A DNA stretch of 64,000 bases, taken from NCBI RefSeq assembly GCF_036689815.1, contig NZ_JBAHUR010000006.1, positions 1 through 64,000 of the forward strand, read 5' to 3'. How positions within the stretch are numbered: the stretch's first letter is position 1; the number at the start of each line of letters is the position of its first letter. The position numbers and the translations under genes are program-made. Positions 25,274-33,767 of the stretch are shown here, one piece after another. The notes beneath the pieces are model-generated. The model had not been told where the DNA came from. It searched no databases and saw nothing but the letters and a program-made list of their open reading frames with translations. This stretch comes from Magnetovibrio sp. PR-2 (lineage in GTDB: Bacteria > Pseudomonadota > Alphaproteobacteria > Rhodospirillales > Magnetovibrionaceae).

Positions 25274-27346
25274 ATGGCTCAGAGCGAAGAAGTCACATAC
25301 GAGGTCTTGCTGTTTTCCAACGGACGTTGGGAGGCGCAAAGCGTTTATGAATCTAACGAACAACACCTTGCCGTGTCCGACGCCAAATCCTTGGCGAAGG
25401 TGTCTACCGTGCAAGGTGTGAAAGTCGTCAAAGAATTCTACGACGCCAAGGCGGGTGCCAGCCGTTCTCTCACCGTTTTTGAACACAAACCGGGGCAAGG
25501 CAGCGTGTCGCGCGGACCTGGCGCTCAGCAATCCCTACGCTCCAGCAGACCAAGCCAAGAGGCTCCCCAAGAGGTTCAAGACGAGGAAAAGCCCAAGGGC
25601 AATTCAATCTTCTTGGTGATTGTAAAGATTCTGTTGTCGTTGTGTTTTGCCCTGATGGCGGCCATCGGCATGACGCGTTTGGCATCCATGGTGCTGAAGG
25701 GCGTTCACAAATTCGGTCCTCTGTCGCATGCAGACTTGCTGAACGTTATCTTTGTTGTGGTGTTTGTGATTATCGCGCTGGCGATGGTGACGCGAATTTT
25801 GGTCAATGTGAAAAAGCTGGGCGGGATTATTCCCCTGGGGAGTGGCGCAAAACCGCAGCAGCCCAAATACGTTCGCAATCCGCGCTTAACGCCAGAGAAA
25901 AAGAAACGGTCCAAAGCCGAAGACAAAAAACTCGAAGAGCTGGAAAAGGCTGCCGAGGACGCGCGCGAAGCTGAGGCCGAACAGAAACAAAGCGAAGACG
26001 AAAAGAAAAAGGCCGAGGAAGACGCCAAGCGCGCCGAAGAGGACGCGAAGAAAAAAGCCGAGCAAGAAGCCCAGGACAAAGCCGAAGCTGATGCCCTAAC
26101 CGAAATCATCACCATGAAGGCGTTCACCGACGATGCGTTCGACGTGTTGGATACGTCTAAGGAGAAGCAAGACGCGCACACGGTCTTTGGATTGGTTTTG
26201 TTCTTGGTCGGTGCCGTTCAAGCAATGAGTTCGCAGCGCAATTTGTCCGAAAGCGTCAGCAAAACCGTCATGCACAAAGCGCTTGCCAGTGCAGGGCTGA
26301 CCAAGGACCGGATCGAGCACTTCATCAGTTCCATTGATGACTATCTCATTGCCAATCCCAGCTATTCGCAAATGTTCCAGGCCGGGCGCGGCGCCATGGG
26401 TGTGTATTTAGAGGACGAAACAGGCCCGCGTTTGGCTTTGTCCGACGCCATGGAGGCGTGGAAAAAACCCGGCTCTGCCAGCAAGGCTGCCAACCAGTCC
26501 GTTACGGTTTTGTTCACCGACATTGCGGGTTCGACGGCCATGACACAAAAGTTGGGCGATGCGGGCGCGCAGGATGTGGTGCGGATTCACAACCAAATCG
26601 TGCGCGACGCGATCAAGACGTTTTCCGGGCGTGAAATCAAGCACACGGGCGATGGTATCATGGCGTCGTTCCCGTCCGCCGTCCAAGGTGTTGAAGCGTC
26701 CATGGACATGCAGAAGTACACCAAAAAGCACAACGCAAGCGAACGGGGTAAGGAACGCCCCTTAGGTCTGAAGATTGGGCTGAACGCAGGTGAGCCGATA
26801 TCCGAAGAAGACGATTTGTACGGCACCACCGTGCAGTTGGCGGCACGTATTGTGGACAAAGCGCAAGCGGGGGAAATTTTGGTGTCGAGCTCCGTGCATG
26901 GCCTCAGCCAAGGCAAGAACTTGAAGTTCGATCGCGGACCCGACTGCGACATGAAGGGTTTTGATGAACCCATCTCCACGTATTTTGCCCAGTGGGACGG
27001 GTATGTGCCGCGCAAAGAAGAGCCAAAGGCCGAACCTCAAGCTGAGCCCCCAAAAGCAGCCGATGAAAAACCCGCCGCAGTTCAAAAGCCTGAGCCAGCC
27101 CCAGCTCAACCGGTGGCGACGCCTACAACAGCGGCCCCGACATCAGCACCTAAACCTGCTGCGGCGGCTCAGCCCAAAGCCGCTGCCAAGCCTGCCGTCG
27201 CACCAAGGCCTGCGCCCACCCAGCCGAAACCGGCCCCCACAGCCACACCAACCGCCACACCGACACCCGCAGCGAAAAAGCCAGCACCCCGTCCGGCCCA
27301 ATCCGCTACGCCCCAAACACCTGGTACACCGCCTATAAAAAAATAA
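25274..27346 (+). CDS. Membrane-anchored class III adenylate/guanylate cyclase
   Basis: From ATG 25274 (MAQSEEVTYE) the protein is 690 residues. Order of parts: a soluble N-terminal segment; two transmembrane helices (about 111-135 and 155-178); a highly charged Lys/Glu/Ala coiled coil (200-285); a helical domain (290-400); a class III cyclase domain (409-590); and a roughly 95-residue Pro/Ala/Lys tail. Both metal-binding aspartates are present: D416 in TVLFTDIAGSTAM and D460 in IKHTGDGIMASF. Substrate-specificity residues cannot be settled by eye. It lies 92 bp upstream of nifJ on the same strand, and a cNMP-binding protein gene flanks nifJ on the other side. Confidence 0.88.
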   Translation: MAQSEEVTYEVLLFSNGRWEAQSVYESNEQHLAVSDAKSLAKVSTVQGVKVVKEFYDAKAGASRSLTVFEHKPGQGSVSRGPGAQQSLRSSRPSQEAPQEVQDEEKPKGNSIFLVIVKILLSLCFALMAAIGMTRLASMVLKGVHKFGPLSHADLLNVIFVVVFVIIALAMVTRILVNVKKLGGIIPLGSGAKPQQPKYVRNPRLTPEKKKRSKAEDKKLEELEKAAEDAREAEAEQKQSEDEKKKAEEDAKRAEEDAKKKAEQEAQDKAEADALTEIITMKAFTDDAFDVLDTSKEKQDAHTVFGLVLFLVGAVQAMSSQRNLSESVSKTVMHKALASAGLTKDRIEHFISSIDDYLIANPSYSQMFQAGRGAMGVYLEDETGPRLALSDAMEAWKKPGSASKAANQSVTVLFTDIAGSTAMTQKLGDAGAQDVVRIHNQIVRDAIKTFSGREIKHTGDGIMASFPSAVQGVEASMDMQKYTKKHNASERGKERPLGLKIGLNAGEPISEEDDLYGTTVQLAARIVDKAQAGEILVSSSVHGLSQGKNLKFDRGPDCDMKGFDEPISTYFAQWDGYVPRKEEPKAEPQAEPPKAADEKPAAVQKPEPAPAQPVATPTTAAPTSAPKPAAAAQPKAAAKPAVAPRPAPTQPKPAPTATPTATPTPAAKKPAPRPAQSATPQTPGTPPIKK

Positions 27347-27368
27347 AGCAGTACAGCGCGAACGGACA

Positions 27369-27397
27369 TTGTTTGAACACATTTGAGACTGTATAAT
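27369..27397 (+). promoter_or_regulatory. Candidate sigma-70 promoter of nifJ
   Basis: TTGTTT (27369-27374) and a perfect TATAAT (27392-27397) are spaced by 17 bp. The start codon is about 40 bp downstream. This is the clearest promoter-like sequence in the window and suggests that nifJ can be expressed apart from the cyclase gene. Confidence 0.65.
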
Positions 27398-27438
27398 TTT
27401 ACAAACAAAAGCCGTACAAAAAATGTGGAGATTAACCC

Positions 27439-30400
27439 ATGGATCAGACGGCCCAGACCGCCCCAAAAAAGGCCGCCCCCAAAAAAATCACCGTAGACGG
27501 CAACGAAGCGGTGGCATCCGTCGCGCATCGCATGAACGAGGTCATTGCGATCTACCCCATTACGCCGTCGTCACCCATGGGGGAGCTGTCAGACGCGCGT
27601 TCAGCCGATGGACAAAAGAACATCTGGGGGGACGTCCCCCAAGTGATCGAAATGCAGTCCGAGGCCGGAGCCGCAGGCACAGTCCACGGTGCGCTGCAGT
27701 CGGGTGCGGTGACGACCACGTTTACGTCGTCGCAGGGTTTGTTGTTGATGATCCCAAATCTCTACAAAATTGCCGGCGAGCTCTTGCCGTTTTGCATGCA
27801 CGTGGCGGCGCGCACGGTGGCGACACATGCGCTGTCGATCTTTGGCGATCATTCGGACGTGATGGCGTGTCGTCAAACGGGCTTGGCGATGTTGTCCAGC
27901 GCCACGGTGCAAGAAGCCCACGACTTCGCGTGCATTGCTCAGGCGGCGACGTTTAAAACGCGCGTGCCGTTCATGCACTTCATGGACGGATTTCGCACCT
28001 CGCACGAGGTCTCCAAGATCGACTATCTGGAAGACTGCGTGTTGAAGGCCATGATGGATGAAGAGGCGCTTCACAAACACCGCGACCATGGCATGAGCCC
28101 CGACCATCCGGTGGTGCGCGGCACCAGCCAAAATCCAGACACGTTCTTCCAGATGCAAGAAGCGCGAAACCTCTATCACGACGCCGTGCCCGATGCCGTG
28201 CAGGACAGATTTGATGATTTCGCCAAGCTGACGGGGCGTCAATATCAGCTGTTTGAATACCACGGTGCACCGGATGCGGAACGCTTGGTGGTGATTATGG
28301 GCTCCAGCGGTGAAACTGTGCGGGAAGTGGTGGACGTGTTGAACACCGACGCACAAAAGCTGGGCGTGCTGCAAGTTCGCCTGTTCCGTCCGTTTTCGTG
28401 GGAAAAATTTGTCGACGCCATTCCGCAGTCTGTGAAGTCCATTGCCGTTTTGGACCGCACCAAAGAAAACGGGGCGCTGGGTGAGCCGCTGTATATGGAC
28501 GTTGTCGGCGCGCTCAACAGGGCTGGGCGCAGCATCAAGGTGATCGGCGGGCGCTATGGTTTGTCGTCCAAAGAATTTACCGCGTCCATGGCCAGTGCGG
28601 TTTACGACGAGCTGGCCAAAGACGCCCCCAAGCCGACATTTACCATCGGCATCATCGACGATGTCTCACAACTGTCGTTGGACTGGGACGAATGCGGCAA
28701 CTGTTATGAGCCGGGCACCATGCATCGCGCTATGTTTTTCGGCCTGGGTTCTGACGGCACGGTGGGGGCTAACAAAAATGCCATCAAGATCATTGCCGAC
28801 AACACCGATAACTATGTCCAAGGCTACTTCGTTTATGATTCCAAAAAGGCCGGCGCCGTTACCGTGTCGCACTTACGGTTTGCCGCCGAACCAATCCGGT
28901 CGAGCTATCTGATTCACGAAGCCGAGTTTCTGGCGTGTCACCAATTCCATTTCTTAGACAGCCTCGACGTGCTGAGCCACGCAACGCCGGGCGGTACATT
29001 TTTGCTAAACGCGCCGTACGGAAAGGACTACGTTTGGGACAAGCTACCCCGTTCGGTTCAGCAACAGATCGTGGACAAACATCTGAAATTCTACGTCATT
29101 GATGCGCGCAAAATTGCCCAAGACGCAGGCATGGGCAAACGCATCAACACGGTGATGATGGTGTGCTTCTTCCAACTGTCGGATTTCTTGGATCATGACG
29201 TGTCCATGGGTTACATCAAAGCGGCCATTGAAAAGACATATGGGGGGAAGGGTGAAGACGTTGTGAAGCAAAACTTCGCTGTCGTGGATTCCACCCTCGC
29301 GCAGCTGGAACAGGTCGAGGTGCCCAAGACCGTCACGTCCGAATTCGATATTCCCCCGGTGGTCTCCCCCGATGCACCCGACTTTGTTCAGGGCGTGACA
29401 GCCACCATGTTGGCAGGCAAGGGTGACCTGTTGCCGGTCAGTGCCTTTCCCATTGATGGCACCTGGCCGACCAACACCGCCAAATGGGAAAAGCGTAACT
29501 TGGCGTCGGAAATTCCCACCTGGATTGAAGAGCTCTGCATTCAATGCAACAAGTGCGCGCTGGTTTGTCCGCACGCCGCCATTCGCGTAAAGGCCTTTGG
29601 CGAAGACGCTTTGGCCAGCGCACCGCCTACGTTCAAATCCATGGACTACAAGGGTAAGGAGTTTGGTGCGGGGGCGAAGTATTCCGTCCAGGTCGCGCCG
29701 GAAGATTGCACCGGTTGCAAGCTCTGCGTCATGGTCTGCCCGGGCAAAGATAAAAAAGATCCGGACCGCTTGTCTTTGGTTATGGCATCCCAAGCGCCCT
29801 TGCGGGCGTTGGAGCGTAAAAACTTCGCTTTCTTCGATGCCATTACCGAGGCCGATCGAACGGCGCTGCGCCCCAATGTGAAGATGAGCCAATTGGCCGA
29901 ACCGTTGTTTGAATTTTCCGGGGCGTGTTCGGGCTGTGGCGAGACGCCGTACATTAAGCTGATGAGCCAGCTGTATGGGGACCGCGCGGTGATCGCCAAC
30001 GCCACGGGCTGTTCGTCCATTTATGGCGGTAACTTGCCGACCACGCCGTACAGCTGCAACGCCGACGGGCGCGGCCCGGCGTGGGCGAATTCCTTGTTCG
30101 AAGACAATGCTGAATTTGGTTTGGGATTGCGCTTAGGGCTCGACAAACACCACGCCATCGCTAAGGACCTATTGGCGGGGATGCGCTCTGAATTTGCCAA
30201 CAACGACTTGGTTGACGCCGTCTTGGCGGCGGATCAAAGCACGGAGGCGGGCATCAACGAACAACGCGACCGCGTGGAAACCCTGCGTGCGCGTTTGGCC
30301 GATATGGATGGGGAAGGGGCGCGCAAGCTCGCCAACATTCTGGATCACTTGGTGAAGAAAAGCCTGTGGATCATCGGTGGAGACGGCTGGGCCTATGACA

Positions 30401-31041
30401 TCGGTTATGGCGGCTTGGATCACGTCATCGCGTCGGGGGCCAACGTCAACATTTTGGTGCTGGACACCGAAGTCTATTCCAATACCGGCGGCCAACAATC
30501 CAAAGCGACGCCTTTGGGGGCAACGGCGAAGTTCGCCAGTGCCGGCAAAGCCTTGCCCAAGAAAGATCTGGGCCTGATGGCGATCAGCTACGGTCACGTT
30601 TATGTGGCCTCGGTGGCGCTTGGGGCGAAGGACGCACAAACCGTCAAAGCGTTCCAAGAAGCCGAACAGTTTGACGGGCCCTCGTTGATCATCGCCAATT
30701 CACCCTGCGGTGAGCATGGTTATGACTTGGCGTATAGCTTGGAACACCAAACCTTGGCGGTGGAAACGGGGTATTGGCCGCTGTATCGGTTTGACCCGCG
30801 CTTAATCGATCAGGGCAAAGCTGCACTGCAGTTGGACAGTAAGGCCGCAACCAGGCCGATCTCGGACTTGTTGGATAAAGAAAATCGCTTCCGCCAAGTG
30901 GCGCGCAAAGACCCGGAACGGGCCGCCAAATTAGTGGCACAGCTGGAAAGCGAGTTGAGCCACAGACGTAAAGTGTTTGAAGCCCTGGCCAGCGTGCGCT
31001 TGGAAGAGCCGGAAGGTGAAGATGCCTCAGCCGCTGAATAA
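27439..31041 (+). CDS. nifJ: Pyruvate:ferredoxin (flavodoxin) oxidoreductase
   Basis: PFOR interconverts pyruvate plus CoA and acetyl-CoA plus CO2, with ferredoxin or flavodoxin as electron carrier. The 1200-residue single chain has all expected parts. The N-terminal domain opens DGNEAVASVAHRMNEVIAIY with the pyruvate-contact ITPSSPMGEL. An insert ferredoxin domain has two 4Fe-4S motifs, CIQCNKCALVCP and CTGCKLCVMVCP. The C-terminal thiamine-diphosphate domain contains GACSGCGETPYIK, ATGCSSIYGG and DTEVYSNTGGQQSKATPLG. The enzyme is oxygen-sensitive in most organisms, suggesting micro-oxic or anaerobic periods. It is convergent with the cNMP-binding gene, with one base between stops. Confidence 0.97.
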   Translation: MDQTAQTAPKKAAPKKITVDGNEAVASVAHRMNEVIAIYPITPSSPMGELSDARSADGQKNIWGDVPQVIEMQSEAGAAGTVHGALQSGAVTTTFTSSQGLLLMIPNLYKIAGELLPFCMHVAARTVATHALSIFGDHSDVMACRQTGLAMLSSATVQEAHDFACIAQAATFKTRVPFMHFMDGFRTSHEVSKIDYLEDCVLKAMMDEEALHKHRDHGMSPDHPVVRGTSQNPDTFFQMQEARNLYHDAVPDAVQDRFDDFAKLTGRQYQLFEYHGAPDAERLVVIMGSSGETVREVVDVLNTDAQKLGVLQVRLFRPFSWEKFVDAIPQSVKSIAVLDRTKENGALGEPLYMDVVGALNRAGRSIKVIGGRYGLSSKEFTASMASAVYDELAKDAPKPTFTIGIIDDVSQLSLDWDECGNCYEPGTMHRAMFFGLGSDGTVGANKNAIKIIADNTDNYVQGYFVYDSKKAGAVTVSHLRFAAEPIRSSYLIHEAEFLACHQFHFLDSLDVLSHATPGGTFLLNAPYGKDYVWDKLPRSVQQQIVDKHLKFYVIDARKIAQDAGMGKRINTVMMVCFFQLSDFLDHDVSMGYIKAAIEKTYGGKGEDVVKQNFAVVDSTLAQLEQVEVPKTVTSEFDIPPVVSPDAPDFVQGVTATMLAGKGDLLPVSAFPIDGTWPTNTAKWEKRNLASEIPTWIEELCIQCNKCALVCPHAAIRVKAFGEDALASAPPTFKSMDYKGKEFGAGAKYSVQVAPEDCTGCKLCVMVCPGKDKKDPDRLSLVMASQAPLRALERKNFAFFDAITEADRTALRPNVKMSQLAEPLFEFSGACSGCGETPYIKLMSQLYGDRAVIANATGCSSIYGGNLPTTPYSCNADGRGPAWANSLFEDNAEFGLGLRLGLDKHHAIAKDLLAGMRSEFANNDLVDAVLAADQSTEAGINEQRDRVETLRARLADMDGEGARKLANILDHLVKKSLWIIGGDGWAYDIGYGGLDHVIASGANVNILVLDTEVYSNTGGQQSKATPLGATAKFASAGKALPKKDLGLMAISYGHVYVASVALGAKDAQTVKAFQEAEQFDGPSLIIANSPCGEHGYDLAYSLEHQTLAVETGYWPLYRFDPRLIDQGKAALQLDSKAATRPISDLLDKENRFRQVARKDPERAAKLVAQLESELSHRRKVFEALASVRLEEPEGEDASAAE

Positions 31042-31042
31042 C

Positions 31043-31615
31043 TTAGGTGTGATTGCGCCCGGCGCGGTCCAACAGCGTTTTGCACAACAGCTGGAAAAAC
31101 GGCTCTTGCAGGGCGAGCTTGTTTTGGGTCTCGGGGCTGTCGATCAGGACTTGTAAAATCCGGCTGCTGCGATCGGCTTCGCTGTCGTCGATAAATGTAC
31201 CTTCGGTGACGTCGCGGATGTAGTCCACCAAAAATTCGATGATGGTGCGCATTTCCATATCGACACTGTCCATCATGTGTTGCATGGCTTGGCGTGATAG
31301 GCCGACACAGACGGTTTCTTCCAACGCCGTCGCGGTGGCAATGCGCCCCATGTCGGAGATCACGGCCAGCTCACCGATAATCTCACCTGGGCCGAATGTG
31401 CCCAAGTCGGAACTGGAAGCTTGGCTGATTTTCACACTGCCGGACTTGATGATGTAGGCTTCGTTGCCACGCCCGCCCTCTTCAAACAAGGTTTGTCCTT
31501 TCTCGAATAAAACAAAGCGGCACAGGTGGTCTAAGGGGGACTTGTTTGCATTGCGCGAACCGGGCGGTGCTTGAACTTCGTCCATGCCGTAATCTAACCC
31601 ACGATCTTTCATCAT
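31043..31615 (-). CDS. Stand-alone cyclic-nucleotide-binding domain protein
   Basis: The 190-residue protein contains one Crp-type cNMP-binding beta-roll (residues 20-135): LFEKGQTLFEEGGRGNEAYIIKSG and the phosphate-binding cassette FGPGEIIGELAV with a following Arg (DMGRIATATA). No HTH or kinase domain is attached. The C-terminal 55 residues are helical and unassigned. It probably works by protein-protein contact. Convergence with nifJ and nearness to a class III cyclase suggest, but do not prove, a local cAMP/cGMP circuit. ATG 31615 or the next ATG at 31612 may be the start. Confidence 0.85.
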   Translation of the reverse strand: MMKDRGLDYGMDEVQAPPGSRNANKSPLDHLCRFVLFEKGQTLFEEGGRGNEAYIIKSGSVKISQASSSDLGTFGPGEIIGELAVISDMGRIATATALEETVCVGLSRQAMQHMMDSVDMEMRTIIEFLVDYIRDVTEGTFIDDSEADRSSRILQVLIDSPETQNKLALQEPFFQLLCKTLLDRAGRNHT

Positions 31616-31692
31616 TCGTCCTCCACCTCTATGACCTGAAAGGTAGTTTAAGGGTGTTCGCGAAAAAGTCCAAGCGCTTCAAATCTTTGACA

Positions 31693-32541
31693 CTATTTCA
31701 CGGAAAAAGACGGCACGTCGGTTTTGTTTTTGACGTAAGTGCCTGTGGTCGACAAGCTCAGTTTGATCTTTGATTTGATGTTTTGCGCTCGGTTGTTCAC
31801 GTCTTTGAACTTGTCGTTCCCCGTCGCTTGGGCAAATGCGGCTTGTTTGGTGAACGCATTGATTTCATCTGTGGTGCCTTCTTGGAAGAACTGCACTGCG
31901 TGCCCTTCCATTTCGTGAACCAGTTGAGCCGCAACATCGTAGTCGCTGAACAGGTCGTCAACCAACAACAGTGTCGAAGACACCAAAACCACAAAGTGTC
32001 GTTCTTTGAGGCGCGGGACAAACGCTGCGTAAGCCAAAGCGCCCTGGGTCGGGCATATGTTGTCGATGATCATATACCCCCGCGCAGCCCGCATGGTTCT
32101 CTGAATTTTGGCAAAGCTTTTTGGCAGATGGGTTTCAACCAGATCAATCGCGCGTTTCAGGCGCTGGATGTACAGCGCATTGTTATTTTTTTTCGTGACG
32201 ACAGGGATCGAAAAATAGGGGCTTCCGACAATGGGAATGCCTTTGTAGTTCACCACAGGAACGTCATTTATGGGCAGCAATTTGTGCTTGTTGAGTTTTT
32301 GTTCTTGGCAGCCGTTAAAGAAATTAACCCCGTGGGACTTGAGCTTCACGTCTTCCAGATAAAGATCACGCACCGACACTTGATCGAGAAAAGCGCGCTC
32401 CCCCTGGGCGACTTGAGAGAGTTTGGATTGCAGAAGTTTGATTTGGTCGGCTGCACCAGCTTGGCCGACGTGCAAGAGGCAGACAGAGACGGCAAATACC
32501 AAACCAAAAGAGAGCTTATCCAATGACAAATATTTCAGCAT
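31693..32541 (-). CDS. Exported protein with HExxxH motif, function unknown
   Basis: From MLKYLSLDKL (ATG 32541) the protein is 282 residues with a signal peptide cleaved near GQAGAA (about residue 30). The mature part has four or five hydrophobic strands and the sequence LVHEMEGHAVQFFQEG, a helix with His-Glu and a His three residues after the Glu. This resembles metallopeptidase-like helices (HExxH) but has one extra residue, so zinc binding is only possible. Two cysteines flank the middle (NGCQEQ and NICPTQ) and might form a disulfide. I do not recognise the family. Confidence 0.65.
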   Translation of the reverse strand: MLKYLSLDKLSFGLVFAVSVCLLHVGQAGAADQIKLLQSKLSQVAQGERAFLDQVSVRDLYLEDVKLKSHGVNFFNGCQEQKLNKHKLLPINDVPVVNYKGIPIVGSPYFSIPVVTKKNNNALYIQRLKRAIDLVETHLPKSFAKIQRTMRAARGYMIIDNICPTQGALAYAAFVPRLKERHFVVLVSSTLLLVDDLFSDYDVAAQLVHEMEGHAVQFFQEGTTDEINAFTKQAAFAQATGNDKFKDVNNRAQNIKSKIKLSLSTTGTYVKNKTDVPSFSVK

Positions 32542-32762
32542 GTGTTTCTCAAGGTGGTGTTGAACAACTAGAGTTATACAGCCATTTGTTGGCGCGGACA
32601 CGCATAAACTCGCCAGGATCCACGGTTTGGTGTAAAGCCACACAGGGGATGAACTGACGGTGTGCTAAGTGGAAGTGTATATGGGGTCGCGTTCACAAGA
32701 AATCGATGATTTTGAGCTCAAAACGGGTATCACGCCGGCTACATCAAGCGTTTGGGCCGGGT

Positions 32763-33698
32763 TTAGCTGTTTTCGGGCATGGCTCCGGATACATGCCGTG
32801 CGTCTTGCGCGTCGAGCGGCTTTCGTGCCACGGCATTGATGCCGGATGCGACGATCGTTAAGGGGCGTTTGGTGAGTTTTGTGGGCAAGACCCAATTGAC
32901 CAAGCGCACCAGTGGGCTCATCACCGGCACGGGGAACTGGACGAAGTGCCCAACGATGTAGTCGAAGCTCAAAATTTTGTGCCCAGCGGTGATGCGGATA
33001 TCTTCAAAACCAGTTGTGCGCAGCAGTTGGCTGAGCGTTTTGCGGTTGAAGTAGAACAGGTGTTCGAGCTTAAACTCAATCCAATAGCGCCCCATCAGAC
33101 GGGCCGTAAAACTGTCGAGACTGGGGGCCGCCATGAAGATGATGCCGCCAGGTTTCACCAAGGTCTGCACATGCGCCAAAAACGCCTTGGGATCGCGCAC
33201 ATGTTCGATCACATCGGCCAAGACGACAATGTCATAGCCGCCCTGGGGCAAGTTCATGTCTTCGAGCAAACCCGCCTGAGCACACGGTTTGCCTAACGCG
33301 TCATTGGCATGTTGGACCGCGCTTTGGGAAACGTCGATGCCTTGCACATCAAATCCGGCTTGATCGGCGACGTACAAGAAATTGCCAAGCCCGCAGCCGA
33401 TTTCCAACAGCTTAGGATGTTTTTTTTCGGTGCTATCCGTGTTCAGAAATTCAGCAATTGTGTCTAACTGCAGTCGCGCGGTGCCGCGTTTGAGCGCATT
33501 GCCCTGGGCGCGGAGCCGTTCATTGTTGGAGCCGATGAAGTAGGTGGAATCATAAATGCCTTCCAGCGTGGCATCGTCCGGCTGGGGGTTGAGCATGCCC
33601 AGCCCACACGACGGGCAGCGTTCAACCCGGCTGTGGGGTGTCTTGAACCAGAACGTGAGTTCGTCGCTGTGGCAAAGCGGGCAGGTGGAAATGTGCAC
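32763..33698 (-). CDS. Class I SAM-dependent methyltransferase with zinc ribbon
   Basis: The 311-residue protein begins with a CPLC...CPSCG zinc-ribbon-like pair (residues 7-33). A Rossmann methyltransferase core follows, with LLEIGCGLGNFLYVADQAGF as motif I, VVLADVIEHVRDP as motif IV, and KPGGIIFMAAPS. The last 60 residues hold a hydrophobic, possibly membrane-attached segment (IVGHFVQFPVPVMSPLVRLVNWVL). This type is common in polysaccharide loci. It is divergent from the GT-C-like gene at 33768 and marks the left end of the EPS locus. Confidence 0.88.
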   Translation of the reverse strand: MHISTCPLCHSDELTFWFKTPHSRVERCPSCGLGMLNPQPDDATLEGIYDSTYFIGSNNERLRAQGNALKRGTARLQLDTIAEFLNTDSTEKKHPKLLEIGCGLGNFLYVADQAGFDVQGIDVSQSAVQHANDALGKPCAQAGLLEDMNLPQGGYDIVVLADVIEHVRDPKAFLAHVQTLVKPGGIIFMAAPSLDSFTARLMGRYWIEFKLEHLFYFNRKTLSQLLRTTGFEDIRITAGHKILSFDYIVGHFVQFPVPVMSPLVRLVNWVLPTKLTKRPLTIVASGINAVARKPLDAQDARHVSGAMPENS

Positions 33699-33726
33699 GA
33701 ACGAGGATTTCCTTTATGACGTGATC

Positions 33727-33740
33727 CGTATACATATACG
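33727..33740. promoter_or_regulatory. Palindrome between divergent EPS genes
   Basis: CGTATA-CA-TATACG is a perfect inverted repeat in the 69-bp gap between the methyltransferase and the GT-C-like gene. It is a candidate operator shared by both promoters. Confidence 0.4.
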
Positions 33741-33767
33741 ACTCCACTTTTCCGGGGAACCCCTGAG

